A stretch of 64,000 bases of DNA, taken from assembly GCA_002943765.1 (NCBI GenBank), contig PQWQ01000002.1, positions 4,092,001 through 4,156,000 on the forward strand, written 5' to 3'. The notes beneath the pieces were generated by a model. The model did no database searches, was not told the DNA's origin, and worked only from the letters and a program-made list of their open reading frames with translations. The translations under genes were made by a program, and so were the position numbers. Below are positions 1-13,500 of this stretch, piece after piece. The stretch is from Psoroptes ovis (Eukaryota > Arthropoda > Arachnida > Sarcoptiformes > Psoroptidae). How positions within the stretch are numbered: position 1 is the first letter of the stretch; each line of letters starts with the position of its first letter.

Positions 1-3000
1 AATGTATATAAAATGTATGGCCCCTCTCTCGAACACAATGGCCAACCATATCAAATTTACTCAAAATTTATTTTAAGGCAAAGTAAATTTAGTCAATGAG
101 AATAATAATAATAATGAAACAATGTCTTTTCATTTGATCTTGAAAAATTCACAGTTTTTGAAAGAAATGAATTAGTGAATTCATTTATTTCAATTCACAC
201 TCCAATTTCGATTGTTATTGTCGATGAATGAAATAAATGGACAATTCATTGAAAATTTTTGTCTTGAATTATTCAATTAACTTATTCAATTTATTCACAA
301 TTGAACTATTCAAAAGAAAATTGATGCTTTTTTTCAACTTTTGAATTCAGTCAATCTGTTAAATTCACAATTCATCAACTTTGTCTTTGATATACATTGA
401 TTCGATATTACAAAGTGTCATCAAAACCGGATCATTTTATGTTCAATTGTTCAAATATTTTATTTCAATTGTAAATTTTTCCTATTGTAGATTTGCCATT
501 ATCAATTCTCATATGTGTATGCGGACAACAATACAATTGAATTGACAATAGAACGAGAAAAAAACCGATTTAAAACCATGGAAAATTTAAATTACTTTTA
601 ATATATTCTATTAAAGGTAATAGGGGATAACAATGACTTATTAAATCGCATATTATTCTTATTTTTGGCTGATGATTGCAAAAATCAAATGATTTGGTGG
701 CAATAATGGTTATGGGGAGGGGATGAAGGGATGCTGAATGAATCAGACAAAAGTTAAATAAATTGAAAATCTTTGTAACAATACAAAAGCTAAATTGAAA
801 TTATCATCAAGTTTTTTCATCGTTGATTTAATCATTTTTTCACACATTATTTATTGAATAATTTCATTCAATCAGCAAAATATTCATTATTGTTCTCATT
901 TTAAAATTGAGAAATGAATGAATTGCATGGAATTGAATTGAATTGAATCGAAAATTGATTTCCAATTATAATCAATTATCAAGTATTTATTTTAAATCAA
1001 TTTAATCATCGATTAATAATGAATTATTTTCAAACAAATGAATGTGATTGTATTCGTATTTGATTTATTCAATTTTCATTTATTGAATAGTGATTGTTTT
1101 CAAAAAAAAAATTGATTCAATTTAATTCAGATTTTCTGGCTCCCAAGACAATGATTCGAAATTTTTGAAAATTGATTTGATTTCAGAAATCAAATTCAAT
1201 TATAGGCCCTGAATTAAATGCGATTAATCAAAGTATTATCATTGTTGTTTGTGATGATCGAAATTAGATGGGAAAGACAGATTCAATGATTGAAAAAATT
1301 CCCAAATCATTAAAAAAAATTACAATTATCATTGATTTGAATCAAAAATCATTGATTTCTAGCCAATATGATTTGTTTCGATGTATTTCTTTTCAATCAA
1401 AGATAATTCGTTGATAATACTAACTTTTCAATTACAATGACGAATGATGATACTTTTCGGCGAAAAAAATTGGTGCTTACGCGACTCGATCATCGTACGA
1501 AAGAAAATCATTAGTAAAAGGTCAAACCTAATTATAAATAATATAAAATCTTTTGGAAAAAAGTTGTAAAAATTTTCAACGAATCATCATATACTGCATC
1601 ACATGCTATGAAACATGTTAATTATCTTTCGAATAACTTTGAATTAGATTAAATTGCTCATTTTTTTTCACTGCTTCAATATCTTTATCCATGCTAATAC
1701 GCAAGCTCTTAATAGTTACTTGATGGCTCTTTTGAAAATTCACCAAAAGTATTTGTGTGAATAAAATGTGTTTAATGCGAAAATGTTTGCTTCTCATTAT
1801 CTCATATTATATCATCATCATACAATTGATATATTTGCTCTTTCATTTAATTTTAATTAAATAATATCATTTAATGATTATCTCTTGTTTTATCAAATTT
1901 TCCAATTAAAACATTGACGCATAAAATTCAAAAGAAATGAACAGATGGACCAATGAATGGAATGAAATGATTAGATGAAAAATTAGCAAAATTACAATCA
2001 AAAGACTAGCGGGTCTGAAAAAAATAAGGGCTATAAAATCATCATTATCATCCATCGACCGACGATGATGATGATGTGTTGTATGACTATTTTTTTGGCG
2101 TGAATTTTTCGGTATTTAAATTTCTGCTTACACACAGACAATATATGCAACAAAAACAGCAATGATGGTGATGTTCATAGCATCAGCAATATTACAATTT
2201 TCAATGGAAATTAATTCAAAATAAAATAAAATCAACGCCCAAAGCTGTAGTTGATTGGCGTTTTCACGAATATATGAAAACACTCAAAAATTAAACTCCG
2301 CCTTGCTTGTTTAGTTGTTTATTTTTTCCAATCATTTTTATTGTATCAATTTTAAATTTAAATATAAAACGCGCGCGCATAAACTCATACAAACACACCA
2401 ACCAACTAAAACAACATTGATACACAACGCCTGTGCCTGTATATGCTTATATACACAGTGCACGAATCAATACTATGCTTCCAATGGATTTTTGTGTTTT
2501 TTCATTAATAAAACAAAAAAACAAGAACAAAATCAAGTTAAGTTGTCAAAAATATAATTCATAGAATTAACACACAGAAAATGGCTTGAAAATATATTGC
2601 CTTTTGATTAGGTACAATAATAATAATAATAATGATAATATAACGATGATGATCGTTGATTGTTGTTGATGGTTAGCTTGTTCTGTTTAGTTTCATTATT
2701 ATTTAGTCATTTTAAGTGATTATTCATTCATTTATTTGAATGAATAATTGAAATATGAAAATAAATAAATAAACAAGCTTATACATGTATATAAGTGTAT
2801 ATGATTCTTTTTAAAATCATTTTGTGTTAAGAAAAAAATTGAAATAATTGTGTGTGTGTTGGCGTATGAATAGACATATAAATGTATCAAAAAATATTCA
2901 TCAAAAAATGTTGATCAATGTGACATGTAAATATGCTTATATGAAATGTTTTGAATACATGTTCAAATGAATATAAATATGTGTTCGTATATTCAAGTGT

Positions 3001-4565
3001 GTTTAAACGTTTTGTACAAAATTCAAATCAAATGTGTTTTTTGTTGTTTCAAGTTAATTAAAATTATCAAAGTTTTCTATTTAAATAAATAGATATATTT
3101 TCATGTTAAATATATGTGCTCAAATGATGATAGCAAATAATAATGATCTTTTAATATCTTTATTGAGAAATTGACTAATTTTCATACTAATTTTCGTATT
3201 TTAAACACATTGATAGATATATATCAAATATGCATTAGTTGATGTATATATTTTTTTAGTGAAAAAAAGAATTCAAAAACACTCAGTAATCACACACAAA
3301 CTCACTTACCATACACACAGGTTTTTCAAAAAGCCAGGCCTATTTTTCTCTCCTCTATTCATCATCAAATTAAAAAAGATTATTATTCAATTTTTTTTGC
3401 CATAAATTTAGATCAGACAGAAACAACAAGCAGATAGAAATAATAACAATTTCTTGACAAACAAACATTCAGACATTCAATTCAATATTTTTAATCTTTC
3501 CAAGAAATTCAAAGCAAAGCAATAAGATATATATTCAAAATATCAGCAAATCAACAAACAGGAACGAACGTCGAATAGACACATCAAAAAAAAAGAACAA
3601 AACAGAAATCATCAACTGGAAGACACGAAAAAAAAAATGGTGTGAATTTATCATTGATAATCATCATCATCATCACTGTTAATTCAATCATTGTATTCGT
3701 TGTTGTTTATTCATTCGTTTAATATCAGAAAAAAACATTGAATTATTTCAGAAATTTTTCACACAAACAATTTTTCCTCTTCATTCATTAAATCAAACAT
3801 TCATTCATTTGAACATTCATCTCTCTCTCTCTCGCTATGTGTTTTGCTTGTTTCAACCAGAGAAAAATGTTTTAAATCATAGTCTAACATCGACTACAAC
3901 AGCAGCGAACGAATGAAGATGATCATCAAACTAACAAAATTTAATTTAATGCCAGTATTTCATAACAACAACAGTACTCTGTATGTGTTCATTATGTTCA
4001 ATGCTCATCAATGTGTTGTTAGCTTTTAAATTTTTTCATTTATATCTTTAAGTTTGTTGTTGTTGAATAACTTTGAATAAACAGATCATTTTTTCTTTAA
4101 CTATTAACAAGTTGAATTTTAAATCAATCAAATAATAATCAAACGATTATAATGATAATGATGATGATCATCAATGTTTTTAATGTTTTAATATGATTTT
4201 TGTTTTTTTTTTTTTTTTGTTTTGTTTTTCACTGATTCAAAGTTAAAATGAAATTATTAATTTTAATTGTAGCCATTTAATAAAAATAATCATTTTCAAT
4301 TGATTGGGTCGTCGACAATGGTTAATGTTGTTGTAGCACATTTAGCTTCTTCGAATGTGTCGATGATAATTGTATGATAATTTGGGTTTTTTTCCAATAC
4401 TTGTTTACTTCACACTGTACAACTATTACAATTTAAACAATTTGTGTAGCAGCTATCGTATACAAAGCCGCTAATCTATAATTGTTCATACAATTATTTC
4501 TTTGCTAAGTTTTGATCATAATTTAATAAGTTCAAAAGAACGAATGATAATAAAGAAAAAAAATA
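1..4565. other. Upstream non-coding region of the ladybird gene
   Basis: AT-rich sequence with poly-A/T runs and short trinucleotide repeats such as ATG/ATC. No ORF here is longer than about 80 codons and none resembles a protein family. By position it should carry the promoter and 5' UTR of the homeobox gene starting at 4566, but I cannot place a transcription start site. Confidence 0.6.
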
Positions 4566-7500
4566 ATGATGATGATGCGAATGATGGCAATTAATGATAA
4601 TTCAATTGATAATAATTGTAATGAATTGTTAATTTTATGCAAACATCAACACCAGCAGCAGCAGCAACAACAACAACAACATTTAAATTTTTTACAAAAT
4701 TCATCAAAAATTAATTTGAATAATAATTCAAATAATAATAATAATCATACAAAAATACAATATTCGATTATGGAAAATGAACGTTCAACTAGTCGTAGTT
4801 CAACATTATCATCAACATCGACATCATCATCATCTACGGCAGCATCAAATACATCGATTATTGATCCAGGTGATGATAAAACACCAGCAATGTTATTACC
4901 ATCTAATAATAAAAGAAATAAGAGAAATTTTAATGATATGTTTAAAGATGATGATGATAATAATGGTGAAATTGATAAAAATCGGTTGAAAATTATGAAA
5001 AATTTTAATGATAATGATGCATTCATGGATCAGCACCCTAACGATAAACCTGTTAGATCCTTTTTTATCAAAGATATTCTATCATCTTCAACATCAGCAT
5101 CATCATCATCAATAACTGCAACAACGACAAAATCAACGACCTCAAATTTGGATGACAATAAAACAAATAATAATGGTAAAACATTTATAAGGCCATGGGA
5201 TAATTTATTAGATAATCAAAATAATCATTCATCATCTTCAACATCATCAACCTCGCCACATTCTTCAAATACATTAAATTATTTACAACAATTGAATATG
5301 GCGTCATCGTTTATACAAAGCATACAATATGGTAACGGTGTTGTTCACGGTGGCACATTCAATCCACATCATCATGCTCATCATCATTCACATCATCCAT
5401 TAGCATTATTACATAATTCATATCATGGAGCATTATCGGTTGCTGCGGCTGCAGCAGCAGCGGCAGCGGCGGCGGCCGCAGCAGCTACCAGTCCATCTTC
5501 ATCATCACCATCATCATCAGTATCAACAATGACAACAACGACACCATCATCATTAGCTATAAATAATAATAATCATTATCGTATTAATCATTTGATGTCA
5601 CAACGGCAAACAAGACCAAGATCAACGGATATTGATGATTTAGATGATCATCATATTAATAATTCAAATATTGATTGTCATAATGATGATGAGGTGGATG
5701 ATGATGATGATATATTAAGTGAAAGATCTGAAAGTGATTCACGTGAAATGAATAGTCCAAATAGTTTGAAATCAACATTATCATCAAATCAAAAAACACA
5801 TAAAAACAGTAACAATAACACCGGATCTTCACCATTGGATGCATTATTTGAAATGACAAGCAAAGCATTTGAACGTAATCATAATAATAATGATAAATCA
5901 TCAGGTTTGTGTACATTTATTTTTTTATTTATTTGAATTTCAATCCTAAAAAAAATTCACTAAACACGAGTGACAAAATTTTACAGTTATTTTCCATGTT
6001 TTATTATCATAATTTATTGCCATTTTCTTTTTCGTAAATGGTAAATTATTGTCAATGGTACAGTAATACCATTGGTAACATTTGAACAGTAATGACAATG
6101 ATGACAATAATAGAATGAGAAAAACAAAAAATATTTGACCAAGTGTGAAAATGAAAATCGGGTATGAAATGATATGAATGTATAGCCTTAGTTTTTTTAT
6201 GCATTTTTAATTTCTATCATTATAAACTATTTGTGAAACAAACCAAAAAGTTAAAACAAAAAGTTGTAACATTCCATTGAAATGGTGATCCGTTTTCACC
6301 ATCAAATCATCGAAAAAAACCTGATGACATAGCCATGATGATTATGATGATGAGTTTCGCAAATCAAATAACTGTAAAATGGTAATTCCTCAAATGTTCT
6401 GAAAGGCAGAAAAATTGGTAAATGGCTTCAAAAACATTGTTCATTCGATAATAATTTGGAAGCTTGAATGACAACACGAGTGACAGAAAAAAGATTTAGT
6501 GCTTGCAACGATGATGATCAGGGTGATAATCATCTCTCTAAAAATGGTAATTTACTGCTAAATGGTAATCTTTTACCAAAGCAAATCAAAAGCCAAAAAA
6601 ACAATAAATCTTGATTCGATTCTCTCTCTTCTATTTTTTTGGTTGAAATGTTCTTCGTATGAAGCAATTCATAAAACACCAGGAAAAACAAAATTTATCG
6701 CATTTTTTTACAGTTCATCAGTCAGTTGAATTATCATTCATTGAATTAGTCATTCCAGTTATATTTACCAGATTTTTTTCGTTCAGTCATTTTTACCAGT
6801 AATTTGGTATTATTTTTCTGCCATTCGATTGAAAATAATTAAAACTTTGATTTTTGCTTTATTGTAAGATAATTAAACACTTGATTTTCTCACTGTTAAT
6901 TCATTACAATAACCAACGTACCAATAGTGTTTGGTGAACACGAAAAAATGTGGTCGTAATAAGTTGTCATCATCGTTTAAATCACTCAGTGTTTAAATCG
7001 TGTTTTATTACGCTTTTATTGTCAATAATTCTGGAGATTTTTTGAATTTTCAAATCTTTATTTCTTCGAAATTCTCTAAAATTTTCAAATGACAATGCAC
7101 AGAATGTCAACACATTGAAAACATGTTGAAGATTATTTTTAACTTAAGATTTTCCGGTTTTATTATTTCGGCTGTTGATCGTAAGGTTTCATTGACGAAA
7201 TGATTTTATGGCTTGTAAAGTGTAAATTAACAGTTTTTCAAGCATAATTTATGTAATTTTCAATTGATCAAGTTCAAAACAATTAAATGTTTAAATATTT
7301 TTTCGAAAATATATTCAAGTTGAAAACATGTTGAAACAATTTTATTTTTTGGTGCAAAAACATTTTTCATTTAATTTATTATCATCATTAGATATGTTAT
7401 TAGATATGATATTACACATACAAACACATACACATTAAAGATGACAAGTTGTCTTGGATTTTTGTGTTTTTCTGAATGAAATCTCGAAAGATATTTTGAA

Positions 7501-10500
7501 TGTGCATCAATCAATCAATCATTCAAAACACATCAATTTAATGACAATCATATTTTCAAAGAAAAAAAACAACCAATCCTTGTTATCTGTCATTTTGAAT
7601 ATTTTGAAGAGAAGAAAAAAAATTTGTTTACACCAAGCAGCACCACTACAAACAACAAATCATGTTTCAAATGTTTTGTCAGCATCAATCAATCAATCGA
7701 TCCGAGCAATTTCAAGCAAACAATTTGCTTAATTTCAATAATTGATTGACCAAGTTTTGCCAACATATTGAATTACATATTTTTCAGATTCAGATCAATT
7801 ACAATTTTTACCCAAAAAAAGAAATGATAATTAAATGTTTTTGTTCAAGATTTAAGCTGGCCTTTAAGGTAACCTTTCATTTGAAAATGAAGTAATTCAA
7901 TTTGCGAAAGTCTAATCGAAATTCATTTGAATTTGAATTGATTCATTCAAATAAAAGTGTTTGCGCGCGTAGGATTGAATCGAAACAATTCAACATCAAG
8001 ATTTTGTTTGATAAATTCATTCTGAATTTTTGCCGAAAAAAAAAATGCAAAAAACTAAATGAAATACCTATGAAAACGACCTTTGAATTTCACTCGAATT
8101 AAAAGAAAAATAATGAAACAAACAAACAATGGCCAAATATTCAAATACTATTCGATGGAATTTTACACTTTGAACAACGAATGAGTAAAATAAAAAATTT
8201 TATGAATGAAAATCTCACAGCGAATGCAATCAATGAAAGAAAAAAACAATCGGAAAATCATCATACAAACATCCATAAACTTCAATGAAAATATAAGCAA
8301 TAAAAACAATAAAATCTCCGAGAACAAAATGTTTTCATTGGTTAAAGATAATTCTTAGTTTGTCCGCCTGATTCATTCATACATATAATCAAATTCATTT
8401 CGTAATTTCTTGGTAGATTTCGTACTCTTAACCTGTATGTGTATGCATGTGTAGTGCGTGTGTGGTTATTATCATTATTATTATCTTTATCATCATCATT
8501 CGATTGAATTTACTCATTGTTTTGATCATCAAAAGAAGTGTCGGCACCACGGCAAGAAGAAAAAAGATTCAGAAGTTTATTATTGCTATTACCCATCATC
8601 AAATAATGATGATAATGGTGTTTGGTGTGTGTGTGTGTCAGTGCATTGGCATGTGCGCCGATGGTCAACATGTCCAAAAGTTAAAAGGTGCGGTAATTGT
8701 CAAAAAGAATATTGAAGATTTTTGATTTTGAAAGATGATATTACATTGATTTGTTATGAAAATTGAATTTCGTTGAAAAAATTTTCGATCAAAGATTTTT
8801 GATTTTCAGTTCCTTTGGTTATTTATTTGTTAATTTTTCTACTCAAAAGTTGAGGGTGTTGTGTGGTGTCTACACGTTGAAACAAACATAACCTAAATGT
8901 TGAGACCTGTTAAAGTTGTTTATCATTGTTTTTATTCAATTTTCTTTAAGAATTTCGAATTCAAAGAAAACAAAACAACAATCCGTAGACAGATTCAAAT
9001 ACCAATTGTTTTCTCTGAAATGACTTCACTAAAAATTCAAATTTACCTGTCAAATAAAAACATAAATTTTGTGCTAAAAAGTAAAGTTCGTGGGTTGAAA
9101 GTGTTTCAAAGAGCAAAAAGGCATGAAAAAATTGATCAAATTTATGAAAATTTAATCAAATTTTTCCAATTAAATGACGACCTGGGTCCATTTGATCTAT
9201 GGTCTCGATGGACCTCAGCAGCAAAGCAAAACAAAACATTGATCTTTGATTTTTATTGTCCCGAAATTGCTGATTCTTGAGTTTTTTTTTCGGTCTCAGT
9301 TAGTTCTTTGATATTTTCTTTTTTACCATGCCGCGCGCATTCAATAAATAACAATTCACACCTCACAAACAAGTCAAAGAAAAAATAGTTTATTATTGTT
9401 GCGCTTTTTGTTTCATTTTCTTCGATAATACCATTCCATTTTCTTTTCAAAAGGTGCGATCCATTATTGGCCAATAATTACAAACAAATAACATTAATAA
9501 CAAGCGCAACAATGCTTTGAAAAAACAATTTTTCTTTGTGAAAATTTTTCGTGTAAAGTGGAAATATATTTTTCCACCTCTTACAATTTTAATGATGATA
9601 ATTTCTTCTTCTTCTTGACCATTCAAAGTCACGAGTCGGCTTCTTTTTCTTATCATCATCAATTTTTGTTGTTCTTTTTTTTAAAAAAAATATTTCGGCA
9701 TATCTTTTTGATGATGATTTTCGTTGTTGTTATTCTTCACTTGTAATGATCTTCATTTTTTTCTTTGAAAAATAGAAAATCAAAGAAAGAAATATGTGAA
9801 ATAATATGACCACCACCATTGGTCATCATCATCATCAAAATATTATCATTAATTTGAGCAGTTTTTCCGATCGAATGATTTTTTTTTGTATATCGACATT
9901 AGACAGAGAAAAATGCCTTCAAAGATACCAAAAATGAAAAGTGTCAAAAATCAATGATATTGAACACACACAAACACTTCCACTTGAACACATTCAAACT
10001 ATGAGTTATTTTTCATTTGCTTAGTCATAAATTTTCAGGTGTTTAACTCACACACAACCGAAATAACACTAAAACATACCGACCGACCAAACACAACCGA
10101 CACAAACAACACTTGATTCAATTGTTTGTGAGCAAATGAAGAAGTTTATTTGTGTATTGTAAAAGCTAATAACAATAATTGCTTCAAAAATTGGTCATTT
10201 AATTATATACGCACATGAATTGATCGCCAAGTGTAAAGTGTTGTTTTTAAAAACTCTTTGTCTTGCGTTGAAAAAGAAAAATAAATGATCAATTAATCAA
10301 TCAATTGACTAAACGATCAATTTAACCAATTTAATCAATCGATCAATCAATCAAATCATGGTGTTTGTAAGAAGAAGAAGAATGGGGAAAAATAAATGAA
10401 ACAATTAAAATTAACAAATATTAAATTAAACATGATTAGTTTTAAGAATTTAAATTGATTTATTATTCTCATTATTATTATCAATGCAATAACCCAAACA

Positions 10501-13500
10501 AGTACAATATTCTAAGAAAAATTATGAAAAATTAATGATTATTCATTTACAAGAACTTAATTATTAAAAAAACAGAAATTCTTCTGTTAATCATCATCAT
10601 TTTTTCCCTCGAAATAATGTGATGTATCATCAAAAAAAAAAAAAAAAAAAAATTATTCGAGAAAAAATTGATATTAATTCTTAAAGAAGAATAATATTAA
10701 GAAAATGAATGAATATTAGGATGAATTATTCATAATATAAGACATGATAGCGACATTATTATCACAAGCATACAAGAGTGAATATTTCATTCATTAAAAT
10801 TCAATTTATTATTAATTAAAGTAATTATTTGAAAAAAAATTCTATTTTTAAATAGAATTTCTATTATGAGAAATACAAGAAGGAAAATGAAAAAAAATTG
10901 TTATCATCAAAAACCATCAAATCAATATCATTATAATTGTATTCATAAGAAATGAATGCAAAACCACTCCTAATTTTTATTCATCTCTCTTCTAAAAATC
11001 TTCAAATCTAAAGAAAGATGTAATTTTAACTGCTTACATTCATATATATGAATTGAATTTATTTTCATATTAATATACATTAAATATATCATTTTCAATA
11101 TTAATTTTAATTTACTTTTTCGTCATTCTCCTCTTTTCGCAATTAATAATCATAATAATGATGATGATCATTATCATCATCATCATTTTAAATGATCAAA
11201 TTTGCATCAATTTTTCGAAAAAAAAAGAGAAAACAATTAAGAATTATCATCATTATTTGATATTTAAGATGTTAGGAATTTATTCATTTGTTTACTAAAG
11301 AAAAATTTAAAAATAAATTTTTCACCAGTTATTCACTTATTTATTTATAATTCAATCAATGAATTAAAATGATATTAATGATAATAACAATGAATTGAAA
11401 TGTTTGAATAAAAATAAATGTTCAGTATAACATTTCAAATAATAATGATGATAATAATAATAATAATAAATGATAATGTGTAAATAATTTCTTCTTTTCT
11501 TTACAGAAACAAATACCAATTTTACATTACATATGCGTGTACATATGTGATGTATATTTGTTTGTGTAAAATTTGAATGCATCAATAATTATCATTAAAC
11601 ATTAGAATAATGTTTATTTATTTACTGGCATTTCATTGAAATTAATCGTTGTTGTATTTGTATTCAATTTTTCAATTCATTCATTCAGTAAATGTTAAAT
11701 AAATGAACGACTGAAATTACTGAAAAACTACCGAAAATTTGTCATTTGTCTTTACGACCAATGCGATGTAAATGAATGAAGATTATTTCTATGTCTCTCT
11801 TTGTTTGTTTTCATTATTCATTTGAAAAATGACATTTAAAATGTGAAATTATATTCGTCGTATTTCAATACATACAGACACACATTAATATAAAGGACAG
11901 AGAATAATGTTCGTTAAATGATGTTTGCAACCGAAATTGAAATAAAATGATAAACACAAATGAACATCGGAAAAGTCGAAATGAAAGCGGGAAAATTAAT
12001 ATAAAAAAAATGTCATTTAAAACTCGAAGAAAGAAAACATGTTTACAATTGAATGAAATTGAATACAATTACAGACACACACACACATTCACACACTGTG
12101 CATTTGTGGACGTTGTTGTTGTTGGTGTATTTATTTATTTGTTTATTTATTTATTCATTTATTTACACCAACAATGACACTATATTTATTTTGATATTTT
12201 GAAAATAGCTTAAAACAACCAGAGTAAATAAAATATTTTTTACAATTCAAATTCATTCAGATATTTAATTTATGAATGAATGAAATTTATTTATTCATTT
12301 AAATTATTCATATATTTGTCCGTGTAATGTACAAGATTGGGCCAAGTTTTAATGATAATAAACAGAATTAATAAACTGTGGACAGATTCATTAAAATTTT
12401 GAAATTAATTCTGGAATTTAATTTAATTCTTTTGTTGTTATCTCTATCTTTCTCACTTTCATACTAAATTTAATGACCAATGGACCAATAAATGCCTCTG
12501 TAATATGTTTTTTATTCATATTCAATTCAAAATTGTTCAATACAATCGTCTAGAAGATTCAAAATGCTCCGAGATTCGAAATTCATTTTTTCATTTCAAG
12601 AATCAAAAAACATTATTCACCGCTCCATTTATGTCTGAATTAAATGTGTGAAAAATGTCTGTAAATGTGTTCTCTGATTTCAAAACAATTCTACAAATGT
12701 TAAATGATGTTGATTGAACGACAACAACAACAACAACTGAAATGAATAAAGATAAATATTTTTCTAAAGTATGAAAATCAGAATAAACACCACTGTGTAT
12801 TACATTACATTACAAACTCAAACAACTGTGATACAAGAGCATAAAACACATTCCAAACAAGAATAGAGAATTTTTTAGCTTCAAAAAAATGAACAAATGA
12901 ATGAATGATCAAAGAATTTTTTTTCAATTCTTTACCGAATCTAAAAAATATACGAGAATTTAAATGCAGAATTTTTCAGTCTTCCATTTCTTGTTGTGGC
13001 TGTTGCTGCTGCTGCTTCTGTTCACAAATGGTTGATTTAAAATTATTATCACCATTATTATTATTATTATTACATTGATCCACTTGAAAAAACAGCAGGA
13101 ATTTCATTCTCATTTTATCATTATTATTATTATTATCCCATTTTTCACAGCTTTCAAATATACGAACAAAATAGAAAAAAACACATTGATTTTCTTTTTA
13201 ACGAAAAAAAAAAAAAAATTCAAATTTCATTTCTACATAATACAAACAGATTCAATTGTAATACAATTCATAATACGAATAACAACACGAATAATGATAA
13301 TATTAATGATGAAAAGTGAAAAATTGATGTTGAAATAATAATAATAATAATAACAATAATAATATATGTGTTTACTGTTATTATTATCAAATGAAATACG
13401 AAAAAAAATCCATATCCATATCATATTTGTTATATCAAATTTAATATAACAATAAATATAATAAATGAGAATGAATTACTTCTGACGAATGAAATGAAAT

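Noticed and set aside
2315..2557. 80-codon ORF upstream of ladybird
   Set aside because: Composition-driven, no start context and no homology.
8447..8725. Overlapping 92- and 85-codon ORFs in the ladybird intron
   Set aside because: They arise from ATT/CAT and GT repeats; neither looks like a protein.
8897..9280. 127-codon ORF with ATG in the ladybird intron
   Set aside because: Longest intronic ORF, but it has low complexity, no family resemblance and no splice partners. It is compatible with chance.
13075..13338. ORFs on both strands made of Ile/Tyr/Lys runs
   Set aside because: Translation of ATT/ATA microsatellites.
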